A program made the translations under genes and the position numbers. A DNA stretch of 64,000 bases from Opisthorchis felineus (taxonomy: Eukaryota; Platyhelminthes; Trematoda; Opisthorchiida; Opisthorchiidae). The notes beneath the pieces were generated by a model. It was not told where the DNA came from, did no database searches, and was given only the letters and a program-made list of their open reading frames with translations. Location of the stretch: NCBI GenBank assembly GCA_004794785.1, contig SJOL01005532.1, forward strand, positions 200,921 through 264,920. Reading direction: 5' to 3'. How positions within the stretch are numbered: position 1 is the stretch's first letter; each line of letters begins with the position of its first letter. Below, in pieces: positions 21,996-34,025 of this stretch.

Positions 21996-24900
21996 TGGCA
22001 GTGATTTACGTCTTTATAATCACACTGTTTTTAAACAACTTTGGTGACTGACTACTGAAACATTTCATGTAACTGATAGGTGACATGAGGGGTAACGAGC
22101 AAAAATAGATAGGCATTTCGAATTTTCGCCTCCAAATTCTGCAGGCTAGGTAAAGTGGAAGACAAAGGTGTATGATCATCCATCTTTTGAATTTATATTG
22201 CCTGCTGACCCGAGTTAATTTCTTTCCAACTGAATAATAATAACTAGAAATAAAAAAGTTCCCATTAATGGATAGGACGTTGCAAGCTCAGGATGTTCTG
22301 ATAGCCGTATATTTGATCACTGGGCTGCACAATGGTTGAAGAGTGGACTGGTGACACGTAAACATTTATGGCATAACTCTATCAGTTAGTATCTAAAGGT
22401 TACTTTGACCCTTACAGCACAGCTCTAAGCTGTATAGTGTCAGGAACATTCGCCTTAACAACCAAACGAGAATGACTGAACAGTTCAGCCCAACGGTAGA
22501 ATGACTACCGCACCGTTGAAAAGCCAGAGCAAGGTCATACACGCATGGCATGCCGTAGTTAGCCACAGTTTAATTTGTTTTGGTCTACATCACGGAGGTC
22601 ATGAAGAGCTTCGCTGAAAATAGTCGCGAGCTCATCTGCTTGCTATCTTCGGTGAGCTAAGAAGCATCTTTTGAACTTACCATTGTTCATTAGATTTTCA
22701 CTGGCCAACCTGCTATTTATCTGACGGCCAACCATTCCTGAATAACCAATACTAGCAGGACAATAACCCTTGAAGTTCCAGAGTTTCGTTCTCAGGATCA
22801 CCAGTTACAGGGATGCTTCTGTATTCTGTAGGGTTCACATCTTAGGCTAGAAGCTGTCGACCTGAGAGCTGACGAACATCAGCTGGTAACGAAATCCTGT
22901 CTTATGCTTCAGTTTTGTAATTTACGATGACTAATTCGGCATGTCCGTAAATCACTACTTCCGCCAACCTTATTAATGGTTCCTTGTGTTCTGTTGACAA
23001 CATTAGAGTTGTTTTTGCATCCTGAACTGCTACATTCAACCGAATATCACAACCAGGGTAGGTGGTTGTCGAAGTCTATAGACTCCAATCAAACGAAGTC
23101 TGTCCACCTGAGGATTTCCTTATTGGGCGCCCATTCAGTGCAGGTAATGTAGACAACATTTGTACGTATCGAGTAAAAAGCCGGTGTATGGTGGGCGTTT
23201 CAGTCCCATACAGTTTCGCGTAGGACCTTCGCCTATATCTGCGTGCTCTGATTTCCCATACCTGTTCCAAGTTTTCCTAGGGTGATGCCGACCCTGACAC
23301 CAAGGGATCTCTAGTACTGATGAAGAGTCTTACCAGCAGATAGCGTGCCGTCGAGGTAGCATGATTCCTTAAAATTAAAAAAAAATCCGCTGAGTCCTTG
23401 TGCACGGAGCAGAACCACCTTGATGAAGGCTGGCGTTTAGCAGATGTAATTTCGCACATCGTTGCACAGCTTAAAAGGAGCAGCTACGGAAAGTTTCTTT
23501 GCTGGGCTTTAAGGCTCATCACGTACATGCGCAAATGACTGTTATCCACAGCCATAGTAATATGACTGATTCGTTGAGTGAACTCTCTCTCAGCACAAGA
23601 ATCAGATCTGTGTAAAGGCCTACTCTACAGTGACTCTTGAGTGGTCCAAAATAATAGGTTCAGAAAACCCCTGCTCTACTCCACTTCTGCTTCCAAGGTT
23701 GCCTGAAGTCACTCCACAGATTTACACCTTCGTTTTCACTCCACCCTGTAGACCTCGAACCGGAACCAGAATTGATGGAAAGCTATACTCTTCTACCGCC
23801 GATGAAGTTCCTGTCACGGATATCGCGATAAAAGCATTTAAAACTGGGAAATCTTTGCTGAACGTTCCTTTACGTTGCTGCACTACAAATGTTGATCTCA
23901 TCCGTCCTTCGACCAACAAAGAAATCCTTCGACAACTGCAGTAGACAAGCGATCCTTCAGGACTCACACCAAGAAATTGTTGGCAAAATTCAGCCTATTC
24001 GTGCTCCTGTATTTCCGGTGAGGCCATCAATAACATAGCATGATTTAAGCCTCTCGGAACTCGATGGAAGCTCTCTAGATAACGTACCGCTGCATATTTA
24101 TCTACTCCAGATGTCTTCTTCAAAGTTATCCGTGGGCCTTTTCAGGGGCCTCTTGAAGTGCTCAAGTCAGCGGCTGACATTGCTATTTTAGGGCCAATCA
24201 GGTAGGCTTAGTTTCCAAATATCCGTCCATCTTATTTAGTAATTGAGCACCGAGTTATACATGTGTAGAGCAAGTACTCCCTTGCAAATTAGGATGGAGT
24301 TGACTTGAGGCTTTAGTGGAACTCGTTTGCGGCATAATTCAGCAGAATGTGCTAGAAAACACGGAGAAAACACTTCAAACTTCTACCTATCTACTCAGGT
24401 GGAACTTGGAGCACCTTTTCGCAGGACATTCGGCTGAAGCATATCCTAAGCAAAGGATCCAACTGGACCTCGCAGTGGGTACACATTAAGGCGTGGCGTG
24501 CGAGTTTTGTCCTCACTGCTGTTGGGCACCGTTATGACGACTTTAGTGTGTCCGAAAGTTAGTTTCTCGCGCCTCTCATGTGAGACGTGCCTCCCGTATA
24601 CCTAGCTAGCGCAAGTTCATTGAATAGGCAATGGAAGCCTCTGTAGGGTTGTATCTAAGTAGTAACGCCTCACTCTTCAGGTTAGGACTTTTACTGGAAA
24701 TTTCGAGTTAGTATGTAACAAGTAGACAACTCCTTTAGTACCGGTGCCGGGGCAGTCAGGAAAGCCTGGTCAATTTCTTAACTGACAAACTAGATTTGCT
24801 ACACGGCTCCCTCATTTTGTTTTCTGACAAGGGATTTGTTAGAGTGTACACCTTGATCGTGGTCACAGTTTGAGAAAATTGACCCTAGGAGAAGTGAGAT

Positions 24901-25020
24901 GAGACTTGGATAACGTGTTAGGTTTGATCATAATCCGTTTCTAAGATAGATTTAAATTTTTGCGGCCGTTTGACTTGCTTACCCGTTCGAAACATTTATA
25001 CGTAGTAACCGGCCCGTCTG
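21996..25020. other. No supported gene
   Basis: An open frame of 104 codons at 23,630-23,944 (+) and two frames at 23,076-23,459 (-) have no motif that I can name. They could be eroded transposon pieces. A diverged copy of the hammerhead repeat lies at 24.2 kb. Nothing else is recognised. Confidence 0.4.
24175..24250 (-). repeat. Hammerhead-repeat family, diverged fragment with mutated core
   Basis: The block CAATCAGGTAGGCTTAG, followed by TTTCCAAATATCCGTCCATC, aligns with the ribozyme-adjacent part of the copies at 33.7 and 40.2 kb. On minus the core reads CTGATTG instead of CTGATGA, and no GAAA arm follows. Confidence 0.5.
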
Positions 25021-25021
25021 A

Positions 25022-25118
25022 TTCAATATAAAATATAATAAATATAATATAATGTAATATAATGTACATAATAAGAAATAATATTAATATAATAATATAA
25101 TATAATTTTATAATGATA
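25022..25118. repeat. AT-rich low-complexity tract (ATAAT-like)
   Basis: About 95 bp composed almost only of A and T with irregular ATAAT/TAATA units. It lies about 130 bp upstream of the zinc-finger exon. Confidence 0.9.
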
Positions 25119-25252
25119 TATGTATGCGCGGAGGCTTACAACAGGTTATATCGTATGCGTTCCACATCGCCAATACAACACACCCGTCAATGTTATATTC
25201 AAATTTGTTCTCAGCAATTTTTGTCACCGGATTTTATTTCATTTTCCTACAG

Positions 25253-25923
25253 ACAACGTATTTCTACATCCACAAGTTACAGACTTGAAGAAGGAAAATC
25301 GCATGTCGCCGTATCATGTTAATGAGAAATCACGGGGTGTAACTGACAGTGTATTGCATGCGTCACCAGATGTAACAATGTCGGAAGATGAACTGTTTTC
25401 GAAGTCCAATGTCAAGGATGATCCGGCGTTACCATCGGAAGCGTTACCTGGCAAAACAACACAAAATCCGTACAAGTGCAAAGTGTGCGATAAATCCTTT
25501 CAATTTAAGTCAAAATTTGAGCGTCATCAGGCAATTCACGACAATGGCAAAACGCACCACTGCAAATTCTGCGACGCGAAATTCAACGATCCCTCGGCCA
25601 TGAGGAGGCACCACAAGCTACAACATTCCGATGAAGAAACTATGCGCAACTCCCGAAAACATGTATGCCCCTCGTGCGGAAAACGTTTCTTATACGCTAC
25701 TGATATCATCAACCATTTGGTTGTGCACACGAATGAGAAACATTTTGTGTGTGAAGTGTGTGGAGCAACTTTTACGGTGCTGTCTACCCTGATGCGCCAT
25801 AAACGTGCCTTTCATGAAAAGCCCAGCAAAGAAAAGCTTGCAAACAATTTCGAAGAGATTACCAAAGAAACCGGGCAAGAACAAGACCCAAAACCAACTG
25901 TTGATGGCTCTGACCGACTTTAA
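25253..25923 (+). CDS. C2H2 zinc-finger protein, terminal exon
   Basis: The exon encodes about 222 residues ending at TAA (25,921-25,923). A strong acceptor (TTTCATTTTCCTACAG, ending at 25,252) precedes it, so upstream residues come from an exon not identified here; an in-frame ATG at 25,303 is the alternative start. An acidic, Ser-rich N-terminal part is followed by four C2H2 fingers: YKCKVCDKSF near 25,473, HHCKFCDAKF near 25,557 (C-x2-C-x12-H-x4-H), HVCPSCGKRF near 25,660 and FVCEVCGATF near 25,745. All four have both Cys and both His. Linkers are not the canonical TGEKP, so the fingers may not all contact DNA. The tail is charged and Lys/Glu-rich. Such proteins act in the nucleus as DNA-binding regulators; the target is unknown. 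No frame damage is seen, unlike the transposon genes around it. No canonical AATAAA lies close downstream; the nearest seen is about 26,695. Confidence 0.88.
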
Positions 25924-28900
25924 CAGTATACGCTGCATGGCTTTTATAGCTTCCTAAGAAATGCGTTCACGATTATAAATTACCCTGTTTGTATAGTACT
26001 TCTTCAAAATCCTTTTTGGTCCAAACACAATGTCTACTTCTGTAGAAAAGGACAAAACTCCTAAGAGCGAAATATTCAGTGCAGACGCTCGGAAACTCGC
26101 CCAGTAGTTGGAAAACTCACACAGGTAATTTTGACTTCATAGGTATCACTATCACCTGACAACAATTAGACCTGTGCTGAAAACTTGGCAGCGGTTCCGC
26201 GTAGGTAGGCTGCAAACAGTGAGCTAACACCTGTGAACCCATTAGGTAGCTTGAGCTAACGCTAAAGCAAGCTGTATGGCGGAGGAGAATAAACACCGAA
26301 GATCTGACGAATATCCGGTCGGTTTAAATGTACGTTTTTTGCTCGTAAAAAAACTCAGGGAAGAGCCTCAGGTTACTGTTTTTTTCACTTTGACTACCAT
26401 GACTACCATTTGTAGATGGAAGTGTTGAGCCGGTGCTTGTTTCAAATTATTCAATTAATTAATAGACCTTCACGTGATACATCTTTGTTACAGTCTTGTA
26501 CGTGAGACATTCACAACATTCCGAGGCTCACTGATGACTACTCAATCTATCTGCTGTCCGTAATTCAGAGACCAGCAATGTCAAAGGTAGGATTAATCTG
26601 CTCTGTTCACTCCCTTATGCGTAGTGTCCTGATGACGGAACGTATTTTACATAAGCCGAGTGTAAGCTGTGCGTGACTGGTTCTAATGCCATTAAATAAA
26701 ATTCATTCCACCAAGGCAAAAGCTTGATGATCAATCGAAAGTACAAGAATAAACGCCGGGAAATATGCGGGGTTTCACTACATCTTATTTTAACCGCAAA
26801 ACCACCACTTCTTCACGAATTTGCGATCTAAAGCGATGGGCAGAACACTTCCAAAACAGTTCCGTTGGCTTTCCTTCCCCACAACACAACCAGCATGACC
26901 AAACTGTGTGCAGTGGAATTAAATATACAGTTTATTGTAGAGCCAGAGTTTCTACTCTTTCCCATTTTTTCACAAAAACACAAAGCACTCAGTTTCGATT
27001 TCTATACAGTCGTCACGATCACGAATGGATAGGGAAAAAGTCGAACGTGACGATGGAGGGAATGAAAGACACCTGCGAAAAGACGGAATCTAACTGTTAT
27101 TCTCACTTCTAAAGGAGGTATCGGAGTAATGTGCGGGACCCCCATAGGTATGGGTCAAAATGCGGTTATTTTATAGTCGGAGCATACATTCTCCTGGGGA
27201 GTCTGGTCAGCGTCAGAGAATCGTATCTTCTAAGGGCAAAACTGTTAAAATGATCAGAGTTCCGTCCGAATCATGAGGACGTCGACCTCAACTTCACAGC
27301 TAGGTGAAGCTGACCTAATCAAGGTAGGTCTGTAAGAAAAATCTGTCCCACATAGATTTTTTATTGAATTTGAAGTAAATCGGTATGGAAAGTCCAAAGA
27401 GCGCCGCGTAGCTGTTTCATCTGCATTTGACATCAACCATAGTAAGAATGTCAGGGATCTCTGTTCAAACCCTAAAAGTTACGGTTTCGAATCTTTACAT
27501 ATATATGACAAGGGCGCTAGTATTGTTTCTCTTCGAAGTGAATCGGTTTTTCCAGCAAGGTAGCCGCTTGTTTGAAACCCAAAGATAAAGTAACCGTAAT
27601 TTCTTCGTTGCCGTAAAGACACTGCTCCATTCAGTTGTCCTCACTACTGGCCTAACAAATAAACGCGTATAGGGAAATTTAATAACGCCTCCTTTCTCGC
27701 CTTATGTTGGCGGAGACTTCTATAGTTCACTAGAAAAGTGGTGTTCCATAAAACTACTCTCCGTAGCCCCTCCTCCTTATTTTCTTGTTAAAATGTTTAT
27801 GATGTAATCCCTCAAACAGTTCATTGCCTCAGAGGAACAGTGGCGTTCCGAAAAGACCTCATTGACTTGTGTCCTATCATTTCTACTTAGTAAACCTATC
27901 TTTCTCGTTTGTATCAGCACTGTACCACTTACCTGCACTGATTTTTTTTGGTGGGCACAGATTTACTGACCAGGAATACTGTACATGGTTTGTTATTTAC
28001 AAAACTGAATAAACTCAAAGGATGGTGATAAATGTGAACACATCCCTAATGATGGCACATGAGGTTGCTTTTCTAATGATACCGCCGAACGAAGCCTTAG
28101 TTTGCTAACTATGAAACACAATGGATATTAATTTGTGGGTGTTTAGGTGAACGTATGGCTTGTTCTCTAATTACCAATGTGGTGGATTCCATTAGACTAA
28201 TGGGCGGGGGCCTCGCCATTTTCACTAACGTTTGCCTCTGCTGTCGTATCTTGATACATCTAAGCGGTCAAATACACAAACAGCCATGTGAGAACTGAAT
28301 TTTTTTTTACTTTGAGGTGTTCGTAAAATCATGTAACCTTCCGGGAATGTTCTTTTCCCTTGCATTTCTTCTGACCTTTGTCTCTTAACTCCTACCACAG
28401 GTGGTGATGAAGTCGTCCTTACTGAGGCCGAGAAATAAGAGCAGTTTGTTCGGGCACTGATAAACTTAGGGCCTTCAGGTTTGTCGTGTTACTCTCATGG
28501 AGCGATGGGACATATCTAATAACTTTCCATACTTTAAAGTGTGTGTTGCACATAGGTCGAGTGATCAGTTGCAGGGAGCCAGAATTGTTCGGAGTTCTGC
28601 AGTTACACGTCGGTCATATTATGCCGTTTTCTGCCCATTAGTATGAACACGACGGCAGATGCCACCGTTATCACTAGACTCAAGTCATTTAAAGTTTGTA
28701 CGAGTTCCAGGTATCATATCTGCTCGTTTATACTGGTAGAATCGGGGTGCATTAGTGACTGCAGAAGATCCCAAGTGGTATAACTATTGTGTAAATTGAA
28801 ATCTATAGCACATTTCAAAGGCACTGGAGTGTTGGTGCAATCATGTGGCCAGATCGTCTCGAACACAGGTTTACAAGTCTTGAATACACTATCCACCAGA

Positions 28901-29335
28901 ATACGGAAAACATGTACGTAATGCTGACTACAGTGTCTGCTTCATGCGTGGAAGAGGGAGTTACATAATTATTACTTTGCTCAAGAGTCGAAATTGAAAA
29001 AAGGGACGCACCGGGACTCCATTGTAATGCAACGCTGGAATCATTCAGCCAAAATATTGCAAAAAGCTGCAACGAAAAGGCTGAATGAGTTGACCTGTGG
29101 AAAAACGACAGGTGAGTGATACAAGAACGGAGAACAAATGGGTGTCGTTTTTTTACGACGACGTAAAACTGTTGTATTATTCAACCACAAAATTGCATTT
29201 CCCGTAAACACCCCAAACTTTTGCGCATGGTTGCAACGACTATATTGTATTAATTTAACCATCACCCAGTGTCGTTAAATTACGATCATCGTCCTGGTTT
29301 CATACTGATGTATGCCAGGAACTACCGAAAAAACG
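25924..29335. other. No supported gene; possible LINE scrap at 26,760-26,900
   Basis: The stretch may start with the 3' UTR of the zinc-finger gene. At 26,825-26,900 (+) the words LKRWAEHFQNSSVGFPSP resemble the RWAEHF linker of RTE-like polyproteins, which is too short to prove. Other frames (27,254-27,436 and 28,714-29,265 on minus) have no motif. Confidence 0.35.
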
Positions 29336-29339
29336 TTCT

Positions 29340-30000
29340 GGGAATCTGCAAAGGCTGAAAACGCTCTTTAGGCCCTTTCCCCAACTTTTTTGGTCCAAAT
29401 AACTACCTCGTCCGTTAGCATGCACGTCCCTGTCCCCGATTCCCGCTGAGCCAACTTGGCTTCATCCCCCACTGGTGAACACGGTACGGATCCTTAATAA
29501 GAATCTCAAAGACAAGACTCATCACTCATAGTCTACTCAGTAGTTTACGCGTGCTCCGCAAACCAAACCGATGGCACAAACAAAGGCTTGTTGCAGGCAG
29601 TCGGAGATCTTTATCCAGAATTTTGTAATGAGGCTTAGTAATTCAGATAGGATCACAGTCTTAAATCACTTAATCGACACTGGTTACCAAGTCAACACGT
29701 TTTTCATTTACCAGACTGACAACAATAGATAAAAAGCGGTTTGAAAGTTGACGCTGGATGTGACCGAATCGATCGCTCTCAGACTACTGAGTTCAACTCC
29801 GTGGGCATAAAAACAAGGGATTCAGCCGATCCGACTGAACTGGTCATCGAGTGGTCAACAGAGAACAAAAATCACTCTTGTGTCTTGACTACTATTCACT
29901 TCTTTAGCTGTCCACTTACTGCATTCTGTGTTCTGTTTCTTTGTTTTCGTTCATTAATTCTCAACGACAGAAGCCAGTTGAAACTTCCGAAAACTTTGTT
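29340..30000 (+). mobile_element. Penelope-like element D, GIY-YIG and C-terminal fragment
   Basis: Frames on plus give, in order, a GIY-YIG remnant near 29,530 (VVYACSANQTDGTNKGLLQ) and the C-terminal Penelope signature SDRITVLNHLIDTGYQVN near 29,650, then a block ending IQPIRLNWSSSG near 29,820. The order and spacing match the tail of other Penelope proteins. Past the coding part, a block resembling TTCGTTCATTAATTCTCAAC near 29,950 also occurs near 35,790 at the end of element C. This suggests both copies end with a common 3' sequence. The RT is missing or too eroded to see. Inactive fragment. Confidence 0.65.
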
Positions 30001-31361
30001 TTCGCTGAACCTCGTATTCTCAGTACAAGTGGAAATATTCAATACAATAAAGTATCCCAAGGTCGTTCTCTTTTCTATCCATCCTCTCTGGGCTTGTTAG
30101 CATTCATGGTGCGGTAACGTTCCTCTGCATGTTTTGATCCATTACGGGGTACATCGCTCTTGTGCATCGTTCTAGAGATTCAACCGGAACAACAGCATGT
30201 TTACACGATTCAAGCTTCGCTATAAATTTATCACTGGAACAAACAAAAAATCATGTTACAGTTAATTCTGTGGTACTAAACGCATAAGCTCACGCTCAAA
30301 GGCTATCGATACATCAACTGAAATACTGTGCACCAACTGCTCTTCCTGATAATTTCTCGGTAGCTGCAAGATTCGGCAAGAAACGGTATGCAAGCCGACA
30401 GCCCTGATGCGAAACACTAAATGTCACAAAATTCTGCACTAACCCTAGCAGAAATTAGTCTATGATGTAAATGAGTACCTGTGCACTCGGTATGGCGGTT
30501 AGATTGGGTGAGAGGGACTGACCAGAGGTTCCGTGTTGTTCACGTTGCTCAGCGATATGCTCGCAAACAAACGGTAACCTGGAGGTTTACAGGAGAGCAA
30601 GCAATATTATATTATGTACAAAGTGGTCAGTTCACCTTTTCGATCGTATCAGATAAGCTGACGATGTCTGCCGCAAACGATCCTATGGGACATGTTTTAC
30701 CCCCATTAACAGGTTAGCCAAGGTTTAGATCAGGAAAAACGAGTCCTCTACCTGTCCTGCAGCTATTCGGTATATCAAATTACAATTCCAACGAATTACC
30801 TACGTGGTTTGTGTTTACTGAGACCTGATATGCCGCAGACAGCGTAGGTTCCACTACTGTATAAAGTATAGTCACGTCTAAAATGTTCCAGAGGTGCGGG
30901 CATATCATTAATGTGATCGCTAGTAATTTACCAGAGTGAGTTGGAGGCGAGCTTCTGGTTGATGCAATTACCGAAATATTACGCCCGTGTCGGTGATCCC
31001 ACATACTACCGTGTCCACAGAGTAGACAGACTCAAGGAGATAATTCACGCTTTCGGAACCGGTAACGCCTTTGTCTGTCCGCCGCAATGCGTCCATAATT
31101 CTAAGGATAATTTAGGTAATCAAAATCCGTTACCTGAGAGCAGTGTATTTGGTTTACACTGGTCGACGATCGTCTCAGAAACGAACCAACTAGAGCAACG
31201 GATGAGCGTATGACCCAGTTTGCGAGAACTGGACTTCGCACAGTACATTACCTATTGAATCGGTTGTGCATTCAAACAAATCAATTTTAAAGATGACTGC
31301 AAATAGGGCTCCAAAACCCAACCTATCCTGTTTTCCTGACTTTCAGAAGGCTTTTACGCAA
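30001..31361. other. No gene seen
   Basis: Short motif-free frames only (30,481-30,717 and 30,941-31,213 on plus). Confidence 0.4.
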
Positions 31362-31380
31362 CATGCATGCATGCATGCAT
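31362..31380. repeat. (ATGC)n microsatellite
   Basis: About 19 bp of perfect 4-bp ATGC repeat, self-complementary. Confidence 0.85.
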
Positions 31381-31448
31381 AAAGGAAATCTGTGGTAATG
31401 TTTCAAAGCTTAGCCACCTTTGTCCACCGTTGGCCATGTGTTTACTGG

Positions 31449-31498
31449 TATATACACACATATGTACATACTGGTATATATATATATATATATATATT

Positions 31499-31532
<34 letters not shown>
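31449..31532. repeat. (TA)n microsatellite, interrupted
   Basis: Two TA runs of more than 20 bp separated by TTGG. They generate spurious YIYIYI frames on both strands. Confidence 0.95.
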
Positions 31533-31533
<1 letters not shown>

Positions 31534-31985
31534 TGCTACTATACCGAATGGCTGGCATCCTATCAGGATTTTCTGGCCAACAGCAGTCAAACCTTGGGAT
31601 GCCTGCGAGCACTTGGGCGTCACAGACGGCTAGCGCGGATCCGAATGTGGTGCTCCTTCCAAGCTTTTGGCGTTGATATAAACCCCAGGGAATACGATCG
31701 GCGGGAAAATACGCAAAAGCCTATTACAAGCCACCAGCTGGCCTAAGAATGATGGGAACCGGCACTAAACACTCGTTTATCGTCATAGCATGTCACGCGG
31801 AAACTTAAAGGAACTGAATGACAACTTCGGACGACACACCTACCCAAGTGTAGCACCATGTAGATGTTTCCGGGAGCCGCTCATTAAAGCGACTTCAAGG
31901 CAGTAACGGTTACCTCAGCGGTATGTCACTAAGCATACTTTTAACGCTGTTAATATCCTTAACATGACAACGCCAGGCAGGTGTT
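31533..31985. other. No gene seen
   Basis: No motif or repeat recognised between the TA tract and the 3' end of the LINE at 32.0-33.2 kb. Confidence 0.4.
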
Positions 31986-31989
31986 GATA

Positions 31990-33175
31990 GTAGAATGAAA
32001 CAGTTTTACCTGGATTCAAATAACCTAAGTCTAGTAGTTGTACCACTGGGTGTGATGGTGAGGCATGTGTCCGCAAGTCCCTGTGGTTGAGTTTGTATTG
32101 GAGGGATCAGAGGCATTCCGAATGGCTCCATCGTTTTGTAGCATTGAAACACGCTGGATCCCAAAGGTTCCCACGCATGGAGAGCTGTACTCCAGGCCTT
32201 TCTGTCGAGTACCAGGTCTTTCCATGAGCTACGATTGAAGCTGGTTTTCTAGACTTAAATGAAAACTGTTTGAACAGCGGAATTTTGGGTATTCCCGATT
32301 TAGAACTCCATTTTAAGTTTTAAAATGTGAGTTTCGACCGCTCCTTTTAAGTGGTTGAACATTGGAGCTGCTCTCGCATCGGAATGTATTCAACTTTGAT
32401 CGTGTTTGCTCTCGGACAGACCTCGGTGTTCGGGGTTCCATCAGTTCGTTACATTCGAAGGGTTGGCTCCGACATTGTAAGTGGGATGTGTCAATTATCC
32501 GAACGTGACATATACACACTGTCCAGGTTTCGTTTCTGTACCCTAGTGAAGACAGCACAACGACCCGGTACACTAAAACTTTAGTAGATACGCGCATGTG
32601 ACGACTGCTACAGATATTTTTCTTAAAGCGGCCAAATGGCCCATAGGCGTTCGCAATTTGTGCGCTTACTTCGCAGCCAAACGTCAGTTCGGCGCAAATT
32701 ATGTTGCCATAGTAACTCTGGGTAGCGTGCCAACTCCAAATCCTTTAGCGGAATACTTGGTGTTGCACTGAGCTTCCGGTAAAGGTTGATAAACATCTAT
32801 GTTTAAACCACAACCAGGAACCACTGAACCAAAACCGTAGTTAGTTTCTGTGATTCCGCTTCAGAATGCAAAAATAAGACGCAGTCGTCTGAAACAGCAG
32901 TATATGGACTGTACTTGCGCAGCAGTGTCTTGGACGGAGTACACTTCGAACTGAATAGAAAGCCATCCCGAAAAACTCTCCGAACTTCAGTAAAGTTTCG
33001 CGTTTCTTCAGATTTCTTACATCCAACTTGGATGAATTTTCTCCTAGTTCCGGATGTGACGGTTTTCCAAGGGCCACACCTATTTTGTGCGCACCGGATA
33101 GTGATCCGTATTGCAATGCTCCTACGCATTGTTCTTGTGACCAGTAGACAATCGAGTTATCTCTGTCACACATTG
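31990..33175 (-). mobile_element. Second LINE family, C-terminal half, decayed
   Basis: On minus, the frame at 32,313-32,597 reads STKVLVYRVVVLSSLGYRNE, then TWTVCICHVRIIDTSHLQC. This is the post-RT thumb and C-terminal block shared by many animal LINE polyproteins, whose usual form is VY..VV.SSLLYG.ETW. Just upstream, the EVSAQIANAYGPFGRFKK block near 32,640 fits the conserved EI..RI..A..AFGRL helix. Downstream, KDLVLDRKAWSTALHAW near 32,200 fits the terminal DR..W block. The frames at 32,803-33,173 are probably the RT palm remnant, but no intact active site is visible. The family differs from the RTE-like copies. The clade is not assigned, and several frame changes show it is dead. Confidence 0.75.
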
Positions 33176-33660
33176 ATACAGATTGTGTCCATGTTCACTT
33201 CCTGGATGAGTCCATGTGGCAAGCGACATCTGGTTCACATTGAACCCTGTGTTCTTTATTGAATGTTCCATTACTTATACATCGTCGGTAGCCTTTGACC
33301 ATTGTCGTTCATTGGTCGGATTCCAGACGGACCTTGTAACCTCTTCCAGGCGTTGGCAACCTCAGCTTTGAAAAAACCCGACAGGAAAATGGAGTTACCT
33401 GCAAGTACAGGTCAGTTCCTGCATTTGATCGTTAGGTCTGCTCTCGCACTTCTCTGGGGGTGACATTATGAGGGCATAAGCGCTGACGCATGTGACAACG
33501 AACTGAAATCGAATGGTTAGCATCCTCAATTTGATGCATATCGGCGCATTTACTAATCTCTGATGCATGTATTATGCAAGTGAATCCGACACAGTCTTCA
33601 CGTAGGTTTCCTTGCTAAGATCCAATCCAGCAAAACCTGTAACCCGAAACTAACCACTCA
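33176..33660. other. No gene seen
   Basis: No frame or repeat recognised. Confidence 0.4.
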
Positions 33661-33661
33661 T

Positions 33662-34025
33662 AACTACACCTAAAGTTACTGAAAACTCTTCGATAGCCCA
33701 AGACCAGTTTCGCCCTTCTTGAGGCTCATCAGGTAGGCGCAATCCCCGATTTTCCGTCAATCTTATGTTCTACTTGAACCCAAATTGAACTGATTTCGAC
33801 AAATACACTCATTTGCACACCAATTTGGTTTTGACGGGTGGTAGTATATTATGTCTATGCATGCATCGCGATGTCTCGAATAGCGTACCAACTGAAACAT
33901 GGAGCGGCCTGGTGCAGCACATTCGGTTGCTTACAAACATCATAAAGAGAGATTCAGCTGGGTTCCAGGTGAGTATCCCGTCAAAACCAAATTGGTATGC
34001 AAATGAGTATATTTCGCTAACCTCT
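33662..34025. repeat. Hammerhead-repeat family, two copies head to head
   Basis: The left part (33,662-33,840) is a minus-strand copy that includes a complete ribozyme. The right part (33,841-34,025) is a plus-strand copy that has the opposite end of the unit (CATCGCGATGTCTCGAATAG, GGTGCAGCACATTCGG, AGAGAGATTCAGCTGGG) but stops before its ribozyme. About 44 bp at 33,795-33,839 is inverted-complementary to 33,977-34,020 with few mismatches, giving a long potential hairpin. Confidence 0.85.
33690..33742 (-). ncRNA. Type-I hammerhead self-cleaving ribozyme, second copy
   Basis: Read on minus, the core is complete: CTGATGA (33,726-33,732), GAAA (33,708-33,711) and GTC (33,702-33,704). Stem II is GCCT/GGGC around the loop CAAGAA, where the 21.9-kb copy has GCT/AGC; the third pair changed from T-A to C-G, a compensatory change. 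Stem III is again minimal, with a 2-nt loop (TG). Stem I pairs GCCTA with TGGGC allowing one G-U pair, but the pair next to the cleavage site is C-T, so activity may be reduced. The shared downstream block GAAGAGTTTTCAG follows. Confidence 0.82.

Noticed and set aside
26760..26900. RWAEHF word as evidence of another LINE copy.
   Set aside because: Only one short word matches and the following frame does not resemble RT, so it is kept as a note and not a feature.
31354..31746. Overlapping frames rich in IYIYIYI on both strands.
   Set aside because: They are translations of the TA microsatellite.
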